Assembly: GCA_050260355.1 (NCBI GenBank)
Contig: JBLNBZ010000044.1
Coordinates: 1-64,000, forward strand
Length of the DNA: 64,000 nucleotides
DNA from: CADEFX01 sp050260355
Lineage (GTDB): Bacteria; Pseudomonadota; Alphaproteobacteria; Rhizobiales; Hyphomicrobiaceae
Reading direction: 5' to 3'
Shown here: in pieces, positions 26,851-35,458 of the stretch
How the letters are laid out: each line of letters opens with the position of its first letter
Position numbering within the stretch: position 1 is the first letter of the stretch
Translations under genes and position numbers: made by a program
Notes under the pieces: model-generated
What the model saw: the letters and a program-made list of their open reading frames with translations, nothing else
The model's database searches: none
What the model was told of the DNA's origin: nothing

Positions 26851-28019
26851 AGATCACGCGCATCCGCGACGCCGTGGCCCCGATCCCATCCGCCATGCGC
26901 AACGCCGCCATCTCCTTCGACAAGATGACGATCAGCGTGCTGGCGATCGAGACCGACGTGGTGCGCCACGGCAAGCCGATCATCGGCTATGGCTTCTGCT
27001 CGAACGGCCGCTACGCGCAGTCCGGCATCATCCGCGAGCGGCTCGCGCCCCGCATCCTCGAGTGGGACCCCAAGAAGCTGCTGGCGGCTGACGGCGAGAA
27101 CTTCGATCCGTTTGCGATCTGGAATGCCATGATGAGCAACGAGAAGCCGGGTGGGCACGGGGATCGTGCCTATGCCGCCGGCGGCATCGACATGGCGATC
27201 TGGGACATCGTCGCCAAGGTCGAGGGCAAGCCGCTCTGGCGCGTCCTCTCCGAGCGCTTTAATGGCGGCAAGTTCGACGAGCGCGTCCTGGTCTACTCGG
27301 GAGGCGGCTACTACTATCCAGGCAAGGAGCGCGAAGGGATTCAGGACGAGATGCGCAAGGCGCGCGATCTCGGCTACCGGCTGCTCAAGATGAAGATCGG
27401 CGGCGCTCCCCTCGACGTGGATCTCAAGCGCATCGAGTGGGTGATGGAGGTCGCGGGCGGCGGAGACAATGTGGCTGTAGACGCCAACGGGCGGCTGGAC
27501 CTGGAGACAGCGCTCGCCTACGCGCGCGCCATCGCGCCGCTCGGCCTGTGCTGGTTCGAGGAGCCGGTCGATCCGTTGGACTACCAAGCGCATGCGGTCC
27601 TGTGCGACGCCACCGATGTGCCGATCGCCACCGGTGAAAACCTGTTCTCGGTCCAGGACTTCCGCAATCTCCTGCGCCACGGCGGCATGCGCCCACACAA
27701 GGACTGGCTGCAGCCGGACCCGTCGCTCTGCTACGGGCTGACCGAAAACCTGCGCATCCTCGACATGGCGGAGCGCATGGGCTGGTCGCGCCGGCGTTGC
27801 GTGCCGCACGGCGGGCATCAGCTCGGCCTGAACATGGCCGCCGGACTGCAGCTCGGCGGCTCGGAGAGCTATCCGGGCGTGTTCCAACCCTACGGCGGCT
27901 TCGCCGACGAGATCCCGGTGATCGACGGATACACCAAGCTTCCCGATGCGCCCGGCATCGGGATGGAGCTCAAGTCCAAGATGATGGACGATCTGCGACG
28001 GCGCCTGGAGCTGGGCTAA
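26847..28019 (+). CDS. tarD: D(-)-tartrate dehydratase-type enolase-superfamily enzyme
   Basis: A 390-residue member of the mandelate racemase subgroup, colinear along its whole length with the characterised Bradyrhizobium japonicum D-tartrate dehydratase as I recall it. Catalytic residues are present: KMKIGG (Lys181, Lys183), metal ligands Asp212 (VDANGR), Glu238/239 (FEEP) and Glu264 (GENLFS), and His321 in VPHGGHQ. Shared phrases include NEKPGGHG, GGYYYPGK and VFQPYGGF. The enzyme would convert D-tartrate to oxaloacetate. The start overlaps the GNAT stop. The cluster partners fit hydroxy-acid catabolism. Confidence 0.9.
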   Translation: MKITRIRDAVAPIPSAMRNAAISFDKMTISVLAIETDVVRHGKPIIGYGFCSNGRYAQSGIIRERLAPRILEWDPKKLLAADGENFDPFAIWNAMMSNEKPGGHGDRAYAAGGIDMAIWDIVAKVEGKPLWRVLSERFNGGKFDERVLVYSGGGYYYPGKEREGIQDEMRKARDLGYRLLKMKIGGAPLDVDLKRIEWVMEVAGGGDNVAVDANGRLDLETALAYARAIAPLGLCWFEEPVDPLDYQAHAVLCDATDVPIATGENLFSVQDFRNLLRHGGMRPHKDWLQPDPSLCYGLTENLRILDMAERMGWSRRRCVPHGGHQLGLNMAAGLQLGGSESYPGVFQPYGGFADEIPVIDGYTKLPDAPGIGMELKSKMMDDLRRRLELG

Positions 28020-28138
28020 AGGCCATTGCGTGCGCCGGCGCGATGGTCAGCATGGTCAGCCCTTGTCTTGCCGCAAGCTCATCGTCAAAGTCAGGCTTCG
28101 GCCGTACGCTACGGCGACAGCCTGGGGACGATGACCTG

Positions 28139-28912
28139 ATGCGCGCGCCACGCTTTCGGAGCTTGCAGAGCCTGGCCCTCCATCCGGCAGCGGCAATCGT
28201 GGTTGCGCTGCTCGCAGCCCCAGCTGCGGCACAGGGAATGCGGACCGAGGTGCCCTATTCGGTAAAGGGTGTCGCCGCAAATGACGTGCTCAACATTCGG
28301 GACATGCCTGGCGGCGAGCAGATCATCGGCCGCATACCGTCTGACGGTCGCGGCATCATCGCGCTCGGACCGCGGGTCAAGACGAGCGGAGGCACCTGGG
28401 CGCAGATCCGTTACGGAACGATCACCGGCTGGGTGAACGTGCGCTTCCTTGCGCCAGGTAGCTTGACCTCCTCCAGCGTGGGCACGGCCGCTTTGACGGC
28501 TCGCGCTCCGGCGCGGGCGGAGCGGTTCAACGGCGCCTGGAGGCATCCGCGCTGGAACGTGACTATCGATGGCGATGAGATCGCTCTGGCGGCGGTGCCG
28601 GCCGGAGATCGTCCGTCGCGGGTGTTGGCCGCGGGGAGCCGGGACTGCGGCGATGTCTATGAGCGGGACTTGGCAAGCCTTGCCGTCGAGGAGATCCCGG
28701 CCACGTTCACCGACCCCCGATTTTATTCCTGGGCGCGCTCCTCGACACGCGACCAATCCGTCGCGCTGCTGGTGGTGACCTGCGGCTCGCCATCGCATCG
28801 CTACTTCTTCTTCCTGACCGAGCAGCAGAAAATGCTCGTTGCCGAGTGGGATGAGCACGGCTGGCTCATGTACGAGGAGTTCGAGCACGGTCTGCGGCAC
28901 GTAGGCCGCTGA
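28139..28912 (+). CDS. Secreted SH3-domain protein
   Basis: A 257-residue protein with a signal peptide (residues ~1-33, ending AAAQG). A bacterial SH3 domain follows ('NDVLNIRDMPGGEQIIGRIPSDGRGI...GWVNVRFL', residues ~45-105). The C-terminal ~140 residues have no recognised family; they contain a WRHPRWNVTIDGDEI segment and two Cys. SH3_3-type domains bind peptidoglycan or proteins in the envelope. The ATG at 28139 is inferred from the signal peptide. It lies 119 bases after tarD and 16 before the Ldh gene. Confidence 0.78.
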   Translation: MRAPRFRSLQSLALHPAAAIVVALLAAPAAAQGMRTEVPYSVKGVAANDVLNIRDMPGGEQIIGRIPSDGRGIIALGPRVKTSGGTWAQIRYGTITGWVNVRFLAPGSLTSSSVGTAALTARAPARAERFNGAWRHPRWNVTIDGDEIALAAVPAGDRPSRVLAAGSRDCGDVYERDLASLAVEEIPATFTDPRFYSWARSSTRDQSVALLVVTCGSPSHRYFFFLTEQQKMLVAEWDEHGWLMYEEFEHGLRHVGR

Positions 28913-28928
28913 CGGCGGGGGGCGGGCA

Positions 28929-29942
28929 ATGGGCGATACGGTCACTCTGTGCCTTTCCGAGCTCGAGGAGTTGATCGTCAAGGCGCTCGTGCGATCGAGC
29001 GTGAGCGCCGACAACGCGCGCTCCGTGGCTAAGGCATTGACACTGGCAGAGGCGGACGGGCAGGCAGGCCACGGCCTGTCGCGCGTGCCGAGCTATGCGG
29101 CCCAGGCACGCAGCGGCAAGGTCGATGGCACTGCGGTTGTGCGGACGAAGCAGCCGCGGACGGCGAGCCTGATCGTCGATGCCGGTCATGGTTTCGCCTA
29201 TCCAGCGCTCGACGCCGCCATCCGGCAGTTGCCGCAGCTCGCAGGCGAATGCGGGGTCGCGGCGGCCGGCATCACCCGGTCCCATCATTTCGGCGTCGCG
29301 GCACATCCCTGCGAGCGCCTCGCCGAGACCGGACTGCTCGCCATTGCGTTCGGCAACACGCCCTCCGCGATGTCGGCCTGGGGTGGCAAGCGTCCCCTTT
29401 TCGGAACCAACCCGATTGCCTTCGCGGCGCCCTGCAGGGACCGCCCGCCAATCGTGATCGATCTCGCGCTGTCGGAGGTGGCGCGCGGAAAGATCTTCGC
29501 CGCCGCGCGCAAGGGGCAGCCGATACCCGAAGGCTGGGCGTTGGATGCTGCAGGCAACCCCACGACCGACGCCGATGCGGCGCTCCGCGGCACATTGCTG
29601 CCGGCAGGCGGCGCCAAGGGTGCGGCCCTTGCGCTGATGGTCGAGCTGCTCGCCGCAGCGCTCACGGGCGCGAACTTCGCGTACGAGGCAAGCTCGTTCT
29701 TCGAGGCGGAGGGCGCACCGCCAGGCGTCGGCCAGCTCCTGCTCGCCATAGATCCCGAGGGCTTCGCCGGTCGGGATGCCTTTGCCGACCGCGCAGCACT
29801 TCTGGCCGCAGTTATCGAGCAGGATGGCGGCGCGAGGGTGCCGGGGACACGGCGGCGCGCGTTGCGCGAGCAGGCTCACCGGTGCGGAGTTACCGTCGAG
29901 GCCCGATTGTATGCGGAGGTGGAAGCCATTGCTTCAGGCTGA
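28929..29942 (+). CDS. Ldh-family NAD(P)-dependent dehydrogenase (malate/L-lactate/sulfolactate type)
   Basis: A 337-residue protein of the malate/L-lactate dehydrogenase-2 family, a fold distinct from ordinary Rossmann LDH. It shows the conserved His in TRSHHFGVAAHPCE, the GGKRPLFGTNPIAFAAP motif and the late PAGGAKGAALALMVELLAAALTGANF. Members include YlbC, ureidoglycolate dehydrogenase and (R)-sulfolactate dehydrogenase ComC. The SuyAB-like pair 4 kb upstream makes a ComC-like role worth considering, but it is only inference. The ATG is preceded by GGGGGGCGG. Confidence 0.85.
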   Translation: MGDTVTLCLSELEELIVKALVRSSVSADNARSVAKALTLAEADGQAGHGLSRVPSYAAQARSGKVDGTAVVRTKQPRTASLIVDAGHGFAYPALDAAIRQLPQLAGECGVAAAGITRSHHFGVAAHPCERLAETGLLAIAFGNTPSAMSAWGGKRPLFGTNPIAFAAPCRDRPPIVIDLALSEVARGKIFAAARKGQPIPEGWALDAAGNPTTDADAALRGTLLPAGGAKGAALALMVELLAAALTGANFAYEASSFFEAEGAPPGVGQLLLAIDPEGFAGRDAFADRAALLAAVIEQDGGARVPGTRRRALREQAHRCGVTVEARLYAEVEAIASG

Positions 29943-30139
29943 TATGCATCTCAGTTTGCTGACGACGACCTGTGCCTCGACGGGCATTCCGGTTGCAGAG
30001 GCTGCCAATCTTCGGCTGCACTGCAGCAGGAAATTAGTATACCTGCGGGCAATCCTCATTCTTGTCTTTAACGTTTGCCCCATAGTGTCAGACAGCCATA
30101 CGCATCGAGCGTTACCGGCTCGATTCAGGTGATTTGAGC

Positions 30140-31513
30140 ATGACAACAATTGCGGCCGGCAGCGTCGACCAGACCGACCGGCGTAACCCATTGCTGGTCG
30201 CGCCCATTCTTCCGACGCTCGTCAGACTGTCGGTTCCCAACATCGTCGCCCTGACCACCCAGTCCCTCGTCGTCATCGCGGAGACGAGCTACATCGGCAT
30301 CCTCGGCACGGAGCCGCTTGCCGCGATGGCGCTCGTGTTCCCCATGATCATGCTCATGCAGATGATGTCGTCGGGCGCGATCGGGGGCGGGGTTTCCTCG
30401 GCGATCTCGCGGGCGCTTGGCGCAGGCGATGAGGTGCGGGCGGACAAGCTCGCGCTGCATGCGCTAGTCATCAGCGTCATCATCGGTCTGCTGCTGACCG
30501 CCCTCTTCCTCACCTGGGGGCCGGCGATCTACCGCTTGCTGGGCGGGCAGGGCGGCGTGTTCGCGCAAGCCATTGTCTACTCGAACACGCTGTTCTCGGG
30601 CGTGCTTTGCATCTGGCTCTTCAACACGCTCGCCTCGATCGTGCGGGGAACCGGCAACATGCGCATTCCGTCGGCGACAGTCATTGCCGTCGCCACGCTG
30701 CAGATCGTCATCGGCGGCTGTCTGTCCCTCGGGCTCGGGCCGTTTCCACGGCTTGGCATCGCCGGCGTCGCCATCGGTCAAGTCGCAGCCTTCGGCATCG
30801 GAGCCCTGTTCCTCTTCTTTCTGCTGAGCACGGGCCAGACCAGATTGAGGATGCGCCGGTCGGCTCTGTCGCTGAAGATCGAGATGTTCGCCGATATTCT
30901 GAAGGTCGGGGCCGTGTCCTGCCTTTCGCCGGTGCAGTCGGTTCTGACAGTGCTGGTGCTCTCCGGGTTCGTCGCTCGCTATGGCACGGAGACGCTGGCC
31001 GGCTACGGCATCGGCGTGCGCCTCGAGTTTCTGCTGGTGCCCATCGCATTCGCGATCGGCGTGGCCTCGGTGCCGATGGTCGGCATGGCCATGGGTGCGG
31101 GCAACATCGCCAGGGCAAGGAGCGTTGCCTGGACGGCCGGATGCCTGTCGGCGGTCGTGGTCGGCATCGTCGGAGGCCTGGTGATCCTCCATCCCGACCT
31201 CTGGGCGGCCCTGTTCACCGATAACACTGTGGTGAAGGCGGTAACCCATACCTACCTCGGGTCTGCGGGCTGGGGGTTCGGTCCGATGGGCTTCGGACTT
31301 GCCATTTATTTCGCGTCGCAGGGCTCCGGGCGCATGCTAGGGCCGGTGCTGGCCGGCACCGTGCGTCTCGTGGGCGTCATCGTGGGGGGATATTGGCTCG
31401 TGTCGTCCGGAGCCCCGGCCTTGGCCCTCTTCATCCTCGTCGGTATCACGATGCTCGCTTATGGCCTCGCCATGGCCACCGGGCTGCTCGTCACGCGCTG
31501 GCGCGCGGCCTGA
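30140..31513 (+). CDS. MATE-family efflux transporter
   Basis: A 457-residue membrane protein with 12 hydrophobic segments in two homologous halves, as in MATE exporters (LVRLSVPNIVALTTQSLVV at the start of the first half and ADILKVGAVSCLSPVQSVL at the start of the second). It exports cationic or organic compounds by Na+ or H+ antiport. ATG at 30140 is preferred; TTG six bases upstream is less likely. Upstream 200 bases are gene-free. Its stop codon abuts the convergent P450 stop with no spacer. Confidence 0.9.
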   Translation: MTTIAAGSVDQTDRRNPLLVAPILPTLVRLSVPNIVALTTQSLVVIAETSYIGILGTEPLAAMALVFPMIMLMQMMSSGAIGGGVSSAISRALGAGDEVRADKLALHALVISVIIGLLLTALFLTWGPAIYRLLGGQGGVFAQAIVYSNTLFSGVLCIWLFNTLASIVRGTGNMRIPSATVIAVATLQIVIGGCLSLGLGPFPRLGIAGVAIGQVAAFGIGALFLFFLLSTGQTRLRMRRSALSLKIEMFADILKVGAVSCLSPVQSVLTVLVLSGFVARYGTETLAGYGIGVRLEFLLVPIAFAIGVASVPMVGMAMGAGNIARARSVAWTAGCLSAVVVGIVGGLVILHPDLWAALFTDNTVVKAVTHTYLGSAGWGFGPMGFGLAIYFASQGSGRMLGPVLAGTVRLVGVIVGGYWLVSSGAPALALFILVGITMLAYGLAMATGLLVTRWRAA

Positions 31514-32746
31514 TCACGCCCTGGCGGCGCGCAGCCTGACCGGCAGGGACTTCAGCCCGCGCATGATGAGCGCGTCGAGCCAGACCGGCTCCGACCGCCC
31601 AGGTGCGAGCCCCGGAAAGCGATCGAGCAGCAGCGGCAGCGCGATACGCGCCTCGAGACGCGCAAGCTGGGCGCCGAGACAGAAGTGGATGCCCTGCCCG
31701 AACGTGAGATGCCGGTTCGGCATGCGCCCGATGTCGAGCCGGTCCGGCTCGGCGAAATAGGACTCGTCGCGGTTGGCGGCATTGATGATGGCGAACACGC
31801 GATCTCCCGCTTTCAGCAGCTTGCCGCCGACCTCGTGACTGGTGCGGACGATCCGCGTCATGGCATTGGTCGGCGCGTCGTAGCGGAGAAACTCCTCGAC
31901 GGCCGTTCCCGCCAGCTCGGGCTGCCGGACGAACCGTTCCCGCTGCTCCGGATTGCGCATGAGCGATAGCGTCGCGGTGCTCAGCAGGTTGGTCGTCGTC
32001 TCGTGGCCGGCGAACAAGAGCAGCATCGACGTCGCGACGAGCTCGTCCTCTGACAGGCTGTCCCGCTCGTCGCGGGCCGCAATCAGCAGAGTGAGCAGGT
32101 CGCTGCCGGGATCGGCGCGCCGTTTCGCGATCTCCTCACGAAAGAACGCGGCCATCTCGTGGGCTCCGCGGCGGGCCGTCTCGTATTTACCGGGGGTATC
32201 CTGGGCCGAGCCGATGAACAGCATGATCTCGTCCGACCAGGTCTTGATCTGGTACAGCCGCTCCTTCGGCACCCCGAGCATCCGCATGATGACCAGCGCC
32301 GGAAGCTGCATGGTAAATTGGGTCACGAGATCGGCTTCGCTCTCCGGGCTCAGCCGGTCGAGAAGCTGCGTCGCGATCTCCTCGATTTGCGCGCGGAAGC
32401 TAGTGATGGTGCCCGGCAGAAACGCCTTGTTGACCAGCCCTCGCACGCGGGTGTGCTCGGGAGGATCGCGAAACACGATCCACAGATTGAGATAGCGCAT
32501 CATCTCGGCGAGCATCGAACGGGTCGCCTCGGGCAGCTTGGCGTAGAACGGAGTCAAGCGATCCGGCGACATCTCCCCGGTGCCGAGCGCGTGCTTGACG
32601 TCGTCGTAACGGGTCAAAATCCACGATTTCAGCGCGGGGCTCCAATGGACGGGATCCTCGTTCCGCAACCTCGCGAGAACCGGATGCGGGTTGGCGCGGA
32701 CCGCCGGGTCAGCGGGGTTGAAGACGAGCGTCATGGCGTTTTGCAT
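31514..32746 (-). CDS. Cytochrome P450
   Basis: A 410-residue class I bacterial P450 of normal length. The I-helix oxygen-activation motif LLLFAGHETTTNL, the K-helix ExxR (EEFLRYD), and the heme-binding loop FGQGIHFCLGAQLARLE, with Cys at ~356 as the thiolate ligand, are all intact. Neighbours encode no ferredoxin or ferredoxin reductase, so electrons must come from elsewhere. The substrate is unknown; the ALKSWILTRYDDV start is typical of CYP107/CYP109-like proteins. It is transcribed toward the MATE gene. Confidence 0.94.
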   Translation of the reverse strand: MQNAMTLVFNPADPAVRANPHPVLARLRNEDPVHWSPALKSWILTRYDDVKHALGTGEMSPDRLTPFYAKLPEATRSMLAEMMRYLNLWIVFRDPPEHTRVRGLVNKAFLPGTITSFRAQIEEIATQLLDRLSPESEADLVTQFTMQLPALVIMRMLGVPKERLYQIKTWSDEIMLFIGSAQDTPGKYETARRGAHEMAAFFREEIAKRRADPGSDLLTLLIAARDERDSLSEDELVATSMLLLFAGHETTTNLLSTATLSLMRNPEQRERFVRQPELAGTAVEEFLRYDAPTNAMTRIVRTSHEVGGKLLKAGDRVFAIINAANRDESYFAEPDRLDIGRMPNRHLTFGQGIHFCLGAQLARLEARIALPLLLDRFPGLAPGRSEPVWLDALIMRGLKSLPVRLRAARA

Positions 32747-33084
32747 CCTCCAGGCCGACGGATGGCCGTCGGGCGCCGTTGGGTTGGGTCGGGCGACACA
32801 TTACACCGCGGTCGGCCGGGAGAAAGCGAAAGGAAGACCGCCGAAGCGAATGCTGCGCCGCTTCGACAGCGTAACGGAATCCGCAAGGCTCGAGGCGGCG
32901 CCGATCGGTCGAGTGTTTGTTGCCCCGTGACGCTGCAAGCGCTCACGCAAGCGCTTGTAGCGCATTCGCAGTGCCGCTAAAGTCCCCGTCCAGAACCCGA
33001 AAACGGGCCCCGCTCTACAGAAGCAAGAACAACCTCAAAACGGGGCCAGTTCAATCTGCCGAGCTCATCCAGGGAGGAAACCGA
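32747..33084. other. Divergent intergenic region before the sugar ABC operon
   Basis: About 340 bases separating the P450 start from the ABC operon start. No credible gene. It holds the LacI-type operator and promoter described separately at 32935-32983. A second promoter for the P450 must lie in its left part; none was recognised. Confidence 0.5.
32935..32983 (+). promoter_or_regulatory. Promoter with LacI-type operator for the sugar ABC operon
   Basis: The perfect palindrome CAAGCGCTTG lies at 32948-32957 and is preceded by a second copy of its half, GCAAGCGCT at 32935-32943, 12 bp away. A sigma70-like promoter overlaps it: -35 TTGTAG (32955-32960), a 17-base spacer, and -10 TAAAGT (32978-32983). 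The -35 overlaps the palindrome, so a repressor bound there would block initiation. AAGCGCTT-centred operators are typical of LacI-family sugar regulators. No LacI gene is in the window. Confidence 0.6.
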
Positions 33085-34404
33085 ATGGCTCGAATTTCAC
33101 GACGCGGCTTCATCAAAGTCACGGGCGCCGGCGCTGCCGTCGCCACCGGCGGCCTTGCCGGCATCCTGGCCACCGGCCGCGCGCCGGCGTACGCCCAGGC
33201 CACAACCGTACATTGGATACGCTGGAACGATTTCGTGCCGGCCTCGGATCAGCTCCTGCGCAGGGAGCTGCTGCCGCAAGCCGAGAAAGCACTCGGCATC
33301 AAGATCAACTTCGAAACCGTGAACGGCAACGATCTGCAGCCGCGCATCACGTCCAGCATCCAGTCGGGCTCCGGGCCCGATCTCTTCATGTTGTTCAACA
33401 ACCACCCGCATCTGTATGCGGCAAGTGCCGTCGACATGAGCGATGTGGCGGAGGAGGTCGGCAAGAAAGGCGGCGGCTACTATCCGATATCGACCGGCAA
33501 CTGCCGAAACAAGGACAAGTGGCTGGCGATGCCGTTCTGCATCGTCGGCGCCATGAACGCCTATCGGAAATCGTGGTTCGCCGAAGCGGGATTCAACAAG
33601 TTCCCTGAGACGTGGGACCAGTACCGGGAAGCCGGCAAGAAGCTCAAGGCCAAAGGGCGGCCGCTCGGCCAGTCGATGGGTCATTCGTTCGGCGACCCGC
33701 CGACGTTCGCCTATCCGCTTCTGTGGTCGTTCGGTGGCGCCGAGGTCGACAAGGCGGGCAAGGTCGCGATCAACAGCAAGGAGACGATCGAGTCGGTCAA
33801 GTTCATGACCGCGTTCTGGAAGGATGCCTTCGACGAGGGCGGGCTTGCCTGGGATGACTCGAGCAACAATCGCGCGTTCCTGTCAGGGACGGTATCATCG
33901 ACGCTGAACGGCGCTTCGATCTATATCGAGTCCCTGCGCAAGGCCGACCAGTACAAGACTGAGACGGGCGCCCAGCTCAAGACCGACATCCTGCATGCTC
34001 CTCTGCCCAAAGGTCCCGCGGGCCAGTTCGGCATGCATACCTTCCAGTCTCACTTCCTGCCGACCTACTCGAAGAACCAGAAAGCAGCCAAGGACTTCCT
34101 GCGCTGGCTGCATACACCGGCGAACTTCGACATTTGGTTCGCCTCGCAAAAGGGCTTCGCGACCGGAGCGACCACCGACACAGAGAAGAGCAAGGTGTGG
34201 GACGAGGATCCGGTGATGGAGCCCTATCGCGTCGCCGGCAAGCTCGGGCAGATCCCGGGCTATCCTGGGCCGACGGGCCCCAAAGCGGCGGAAGCGCTGT
34301 CCAAGTACATCGTCACGGATATGTACGCCAAGGCCATCCAAGGCACGTCGGCGGAAGACTCCGTGAAGTGGGCGGAATCGGAGCTTGTGAAGATCTACGC
34401 CTAG
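33085..34404 (+). CDS. Sugar ABC importer substrate-binding protein
   Basis: A 439-residue type 1 sugar-binding protein. It starts with a twin-arginine signal (SRRGFIKVTGAGAAV) ending PAYAQA, so it is exported folded. The body shows the family pattern: NGNDLQPRITSSIQSGSGPDLF, a central AMPFCIVGAMNAYRKSWF, and the C-terminal FLRWLHTPANFDIWFASQKGF. The ATG follows AGGGAGGAAACCG. It is the first gene of an operon with two permeases and an ATPase. The ligand is probably a sugar or a sugar acid; the nearby enolase-superfamily enzyme favours the latter. Confidence 0.92.
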   Translation: MARISRRGFIKVTGAGAAVATGGLAGILATGRAPAYAQATTVHWIRWNDFVPASDQLLRRELLPQAEKALGIKINFETVNGNDLQPRITSSIQSGSGPDLFMLFNNHPHLYAASAVDMSDVAEEVGKKGGGYYPISTGNCRNKDKWLAMPFCIVGAMNAYRKSWFAEAGFNKFPETWDQYREAGKKLKAKGRPLGQSMGHSFGDPPTFAYPLLWSFGGAEVDKAGKVAINSKETIESVKFMTAFWKDAFDEGGLAWDDSSNNRAFLSGTVSSTLNGASIYIESLRKADQYKTETGAQLKTDILHAPLPKGPAGQFGMHTFQSHFLPTYSKNQKAAKDFLRWLHTPANFDIWFASQKGFATGATTDTEKSKVWDEDPVMEPYRVAGKLGQIPGYPGPTGPKAAEALSKYIVTDMYAKAIQGTSAEDSVKWAESELVKIYA

Positions 34405-34524
34405 CCAACGCGGGCGCACCCGAGTTGGGTGTGCGGAGAGCAACGGGAGCGGCGCTCGGCGCCGCCCCACCCCGCTCAACCTCCCGGAAAACCAGCAGCG
34501 GGCTCCCGGACAACAGGCCTTCTC

Positions 34525-35457
34525 ATGGCAATTGAAGCCGTAACGACGACCCTGACCTCTCCCCGTCCGCCCGGGCGACAGAGGCTGCTCGAGGATGAAC
34601 GTTGGCTGGCGTTCGCCCTGCTCGTGCCGACCATGGTCTTGCTGGGCATGTTCATCGCCTACCCGTTCGTGCGCGGGATCATGCTGTCGGTCACCAATTC
34701 GCGGGTCGGCGTTCCGGGCGACTTCGTCGGCCTCGCCAATTACTACAAGATCTGGAACGACACGATCTTCCGCACCGCGGTCTACAACACGTTCCTCTAT
34801 ACGGCCGTCACCACCGTCTTCAAGCTCGGGCTCGGACTGTGGCTGGCGATGCTGCTCAACCGCAATTTCCGAGGAAAGGCGTTTACGCGCGCCTTCATCC
34901 TGCTGCCGTTCATCATTCCGACGGTGCTTTCGACGTTCGCCTGGAAGTGGATGTTCGATCCGACGTTCAGCGTCATCAATTGGATCCTTTTCAAGCTCGG
35001 CATGATCACCGGCCGGATCAATTGGCTGGGCGATCCCGATCTCGCCATGGCTTCCATCGTGGTCGTCAACATCTGGCGCGGCGTGCCCTTCTTCGCCATC
35101 AGTCTATTGGCCGGCCTGCAGACGATCAGCCCCGAGCTCAACGAAGCCGCAGCGATCGACGGCGCCAAGCCCTGGCAGCGGTTCTGGCACATCACTTGGC
35201 CGCTGTTGCTGCCGGTTACCATGGTGGTGGTGCTGTTCTCGGTGATCCAGACCTTCGCCGATTTCCAGATCGTGTACGTCATGACCGGCGGCGGTCCGGC
35301 CAATGCGACACATCTGTTCGCGACCTACGCCTACCAGATTGGCGTCGGCACCGGGCTTCTGAGCGAAGGAGCCGCGATCTCGCTGGCGATGTTCCCGATC
35401 TTGTTCCTGGTCGTCATCGTTCAGCTCCTCTACATCCGTCGCGTGGAGACGCGTTGA
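34525..35457 (+). CDS. Sugar ABC importer permease 1 (UgpA/MalF-like)
   Basis: A 310-residue inner-membrane protein with six transmembrane segments. The EAA motif that contacts the ATPase is present (NEAAAIDGAKPWQRFWHITWPLLLP). An N-terminal Pro/Arg-rich cytoplasmic tail precedes the first helix (FALLVPTMVLLGMFIAYPF). Its stop is one base from the start of permease 2, so the two are translationally linked. Start ATG at 34525 is chosen because no family homology precedes it. Confidence 0.93.
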   Translation: MAIEAVTTTLTSPRPPGRQRLLEDERWLAFALLVPTMVLLGMFIAYPFVRGIMLSVTNSRVGVPGDFVGLANYYKIWNDTIFRTAVYNTFLYTAVTTVFKLGLGLWLAMLLNRNFRGKAFTRAFILLPFIIPTVLSTFAWKWMFDPTFSVINWILFKLGMITGRINWLGDPDLAMASIVVVNIWRGVPFFAISLLAGLQTISPELNEAAAIDGAKPWQRFWHITWPLLLPVTMVVVLFSVIQTFADFQIVYVMTGGGPANATHLFATYAYQIGVGTGLLSEGAAISLAMFPILFLVVIVQLLYIRRVETR

Positions 35458-35458
35458 C

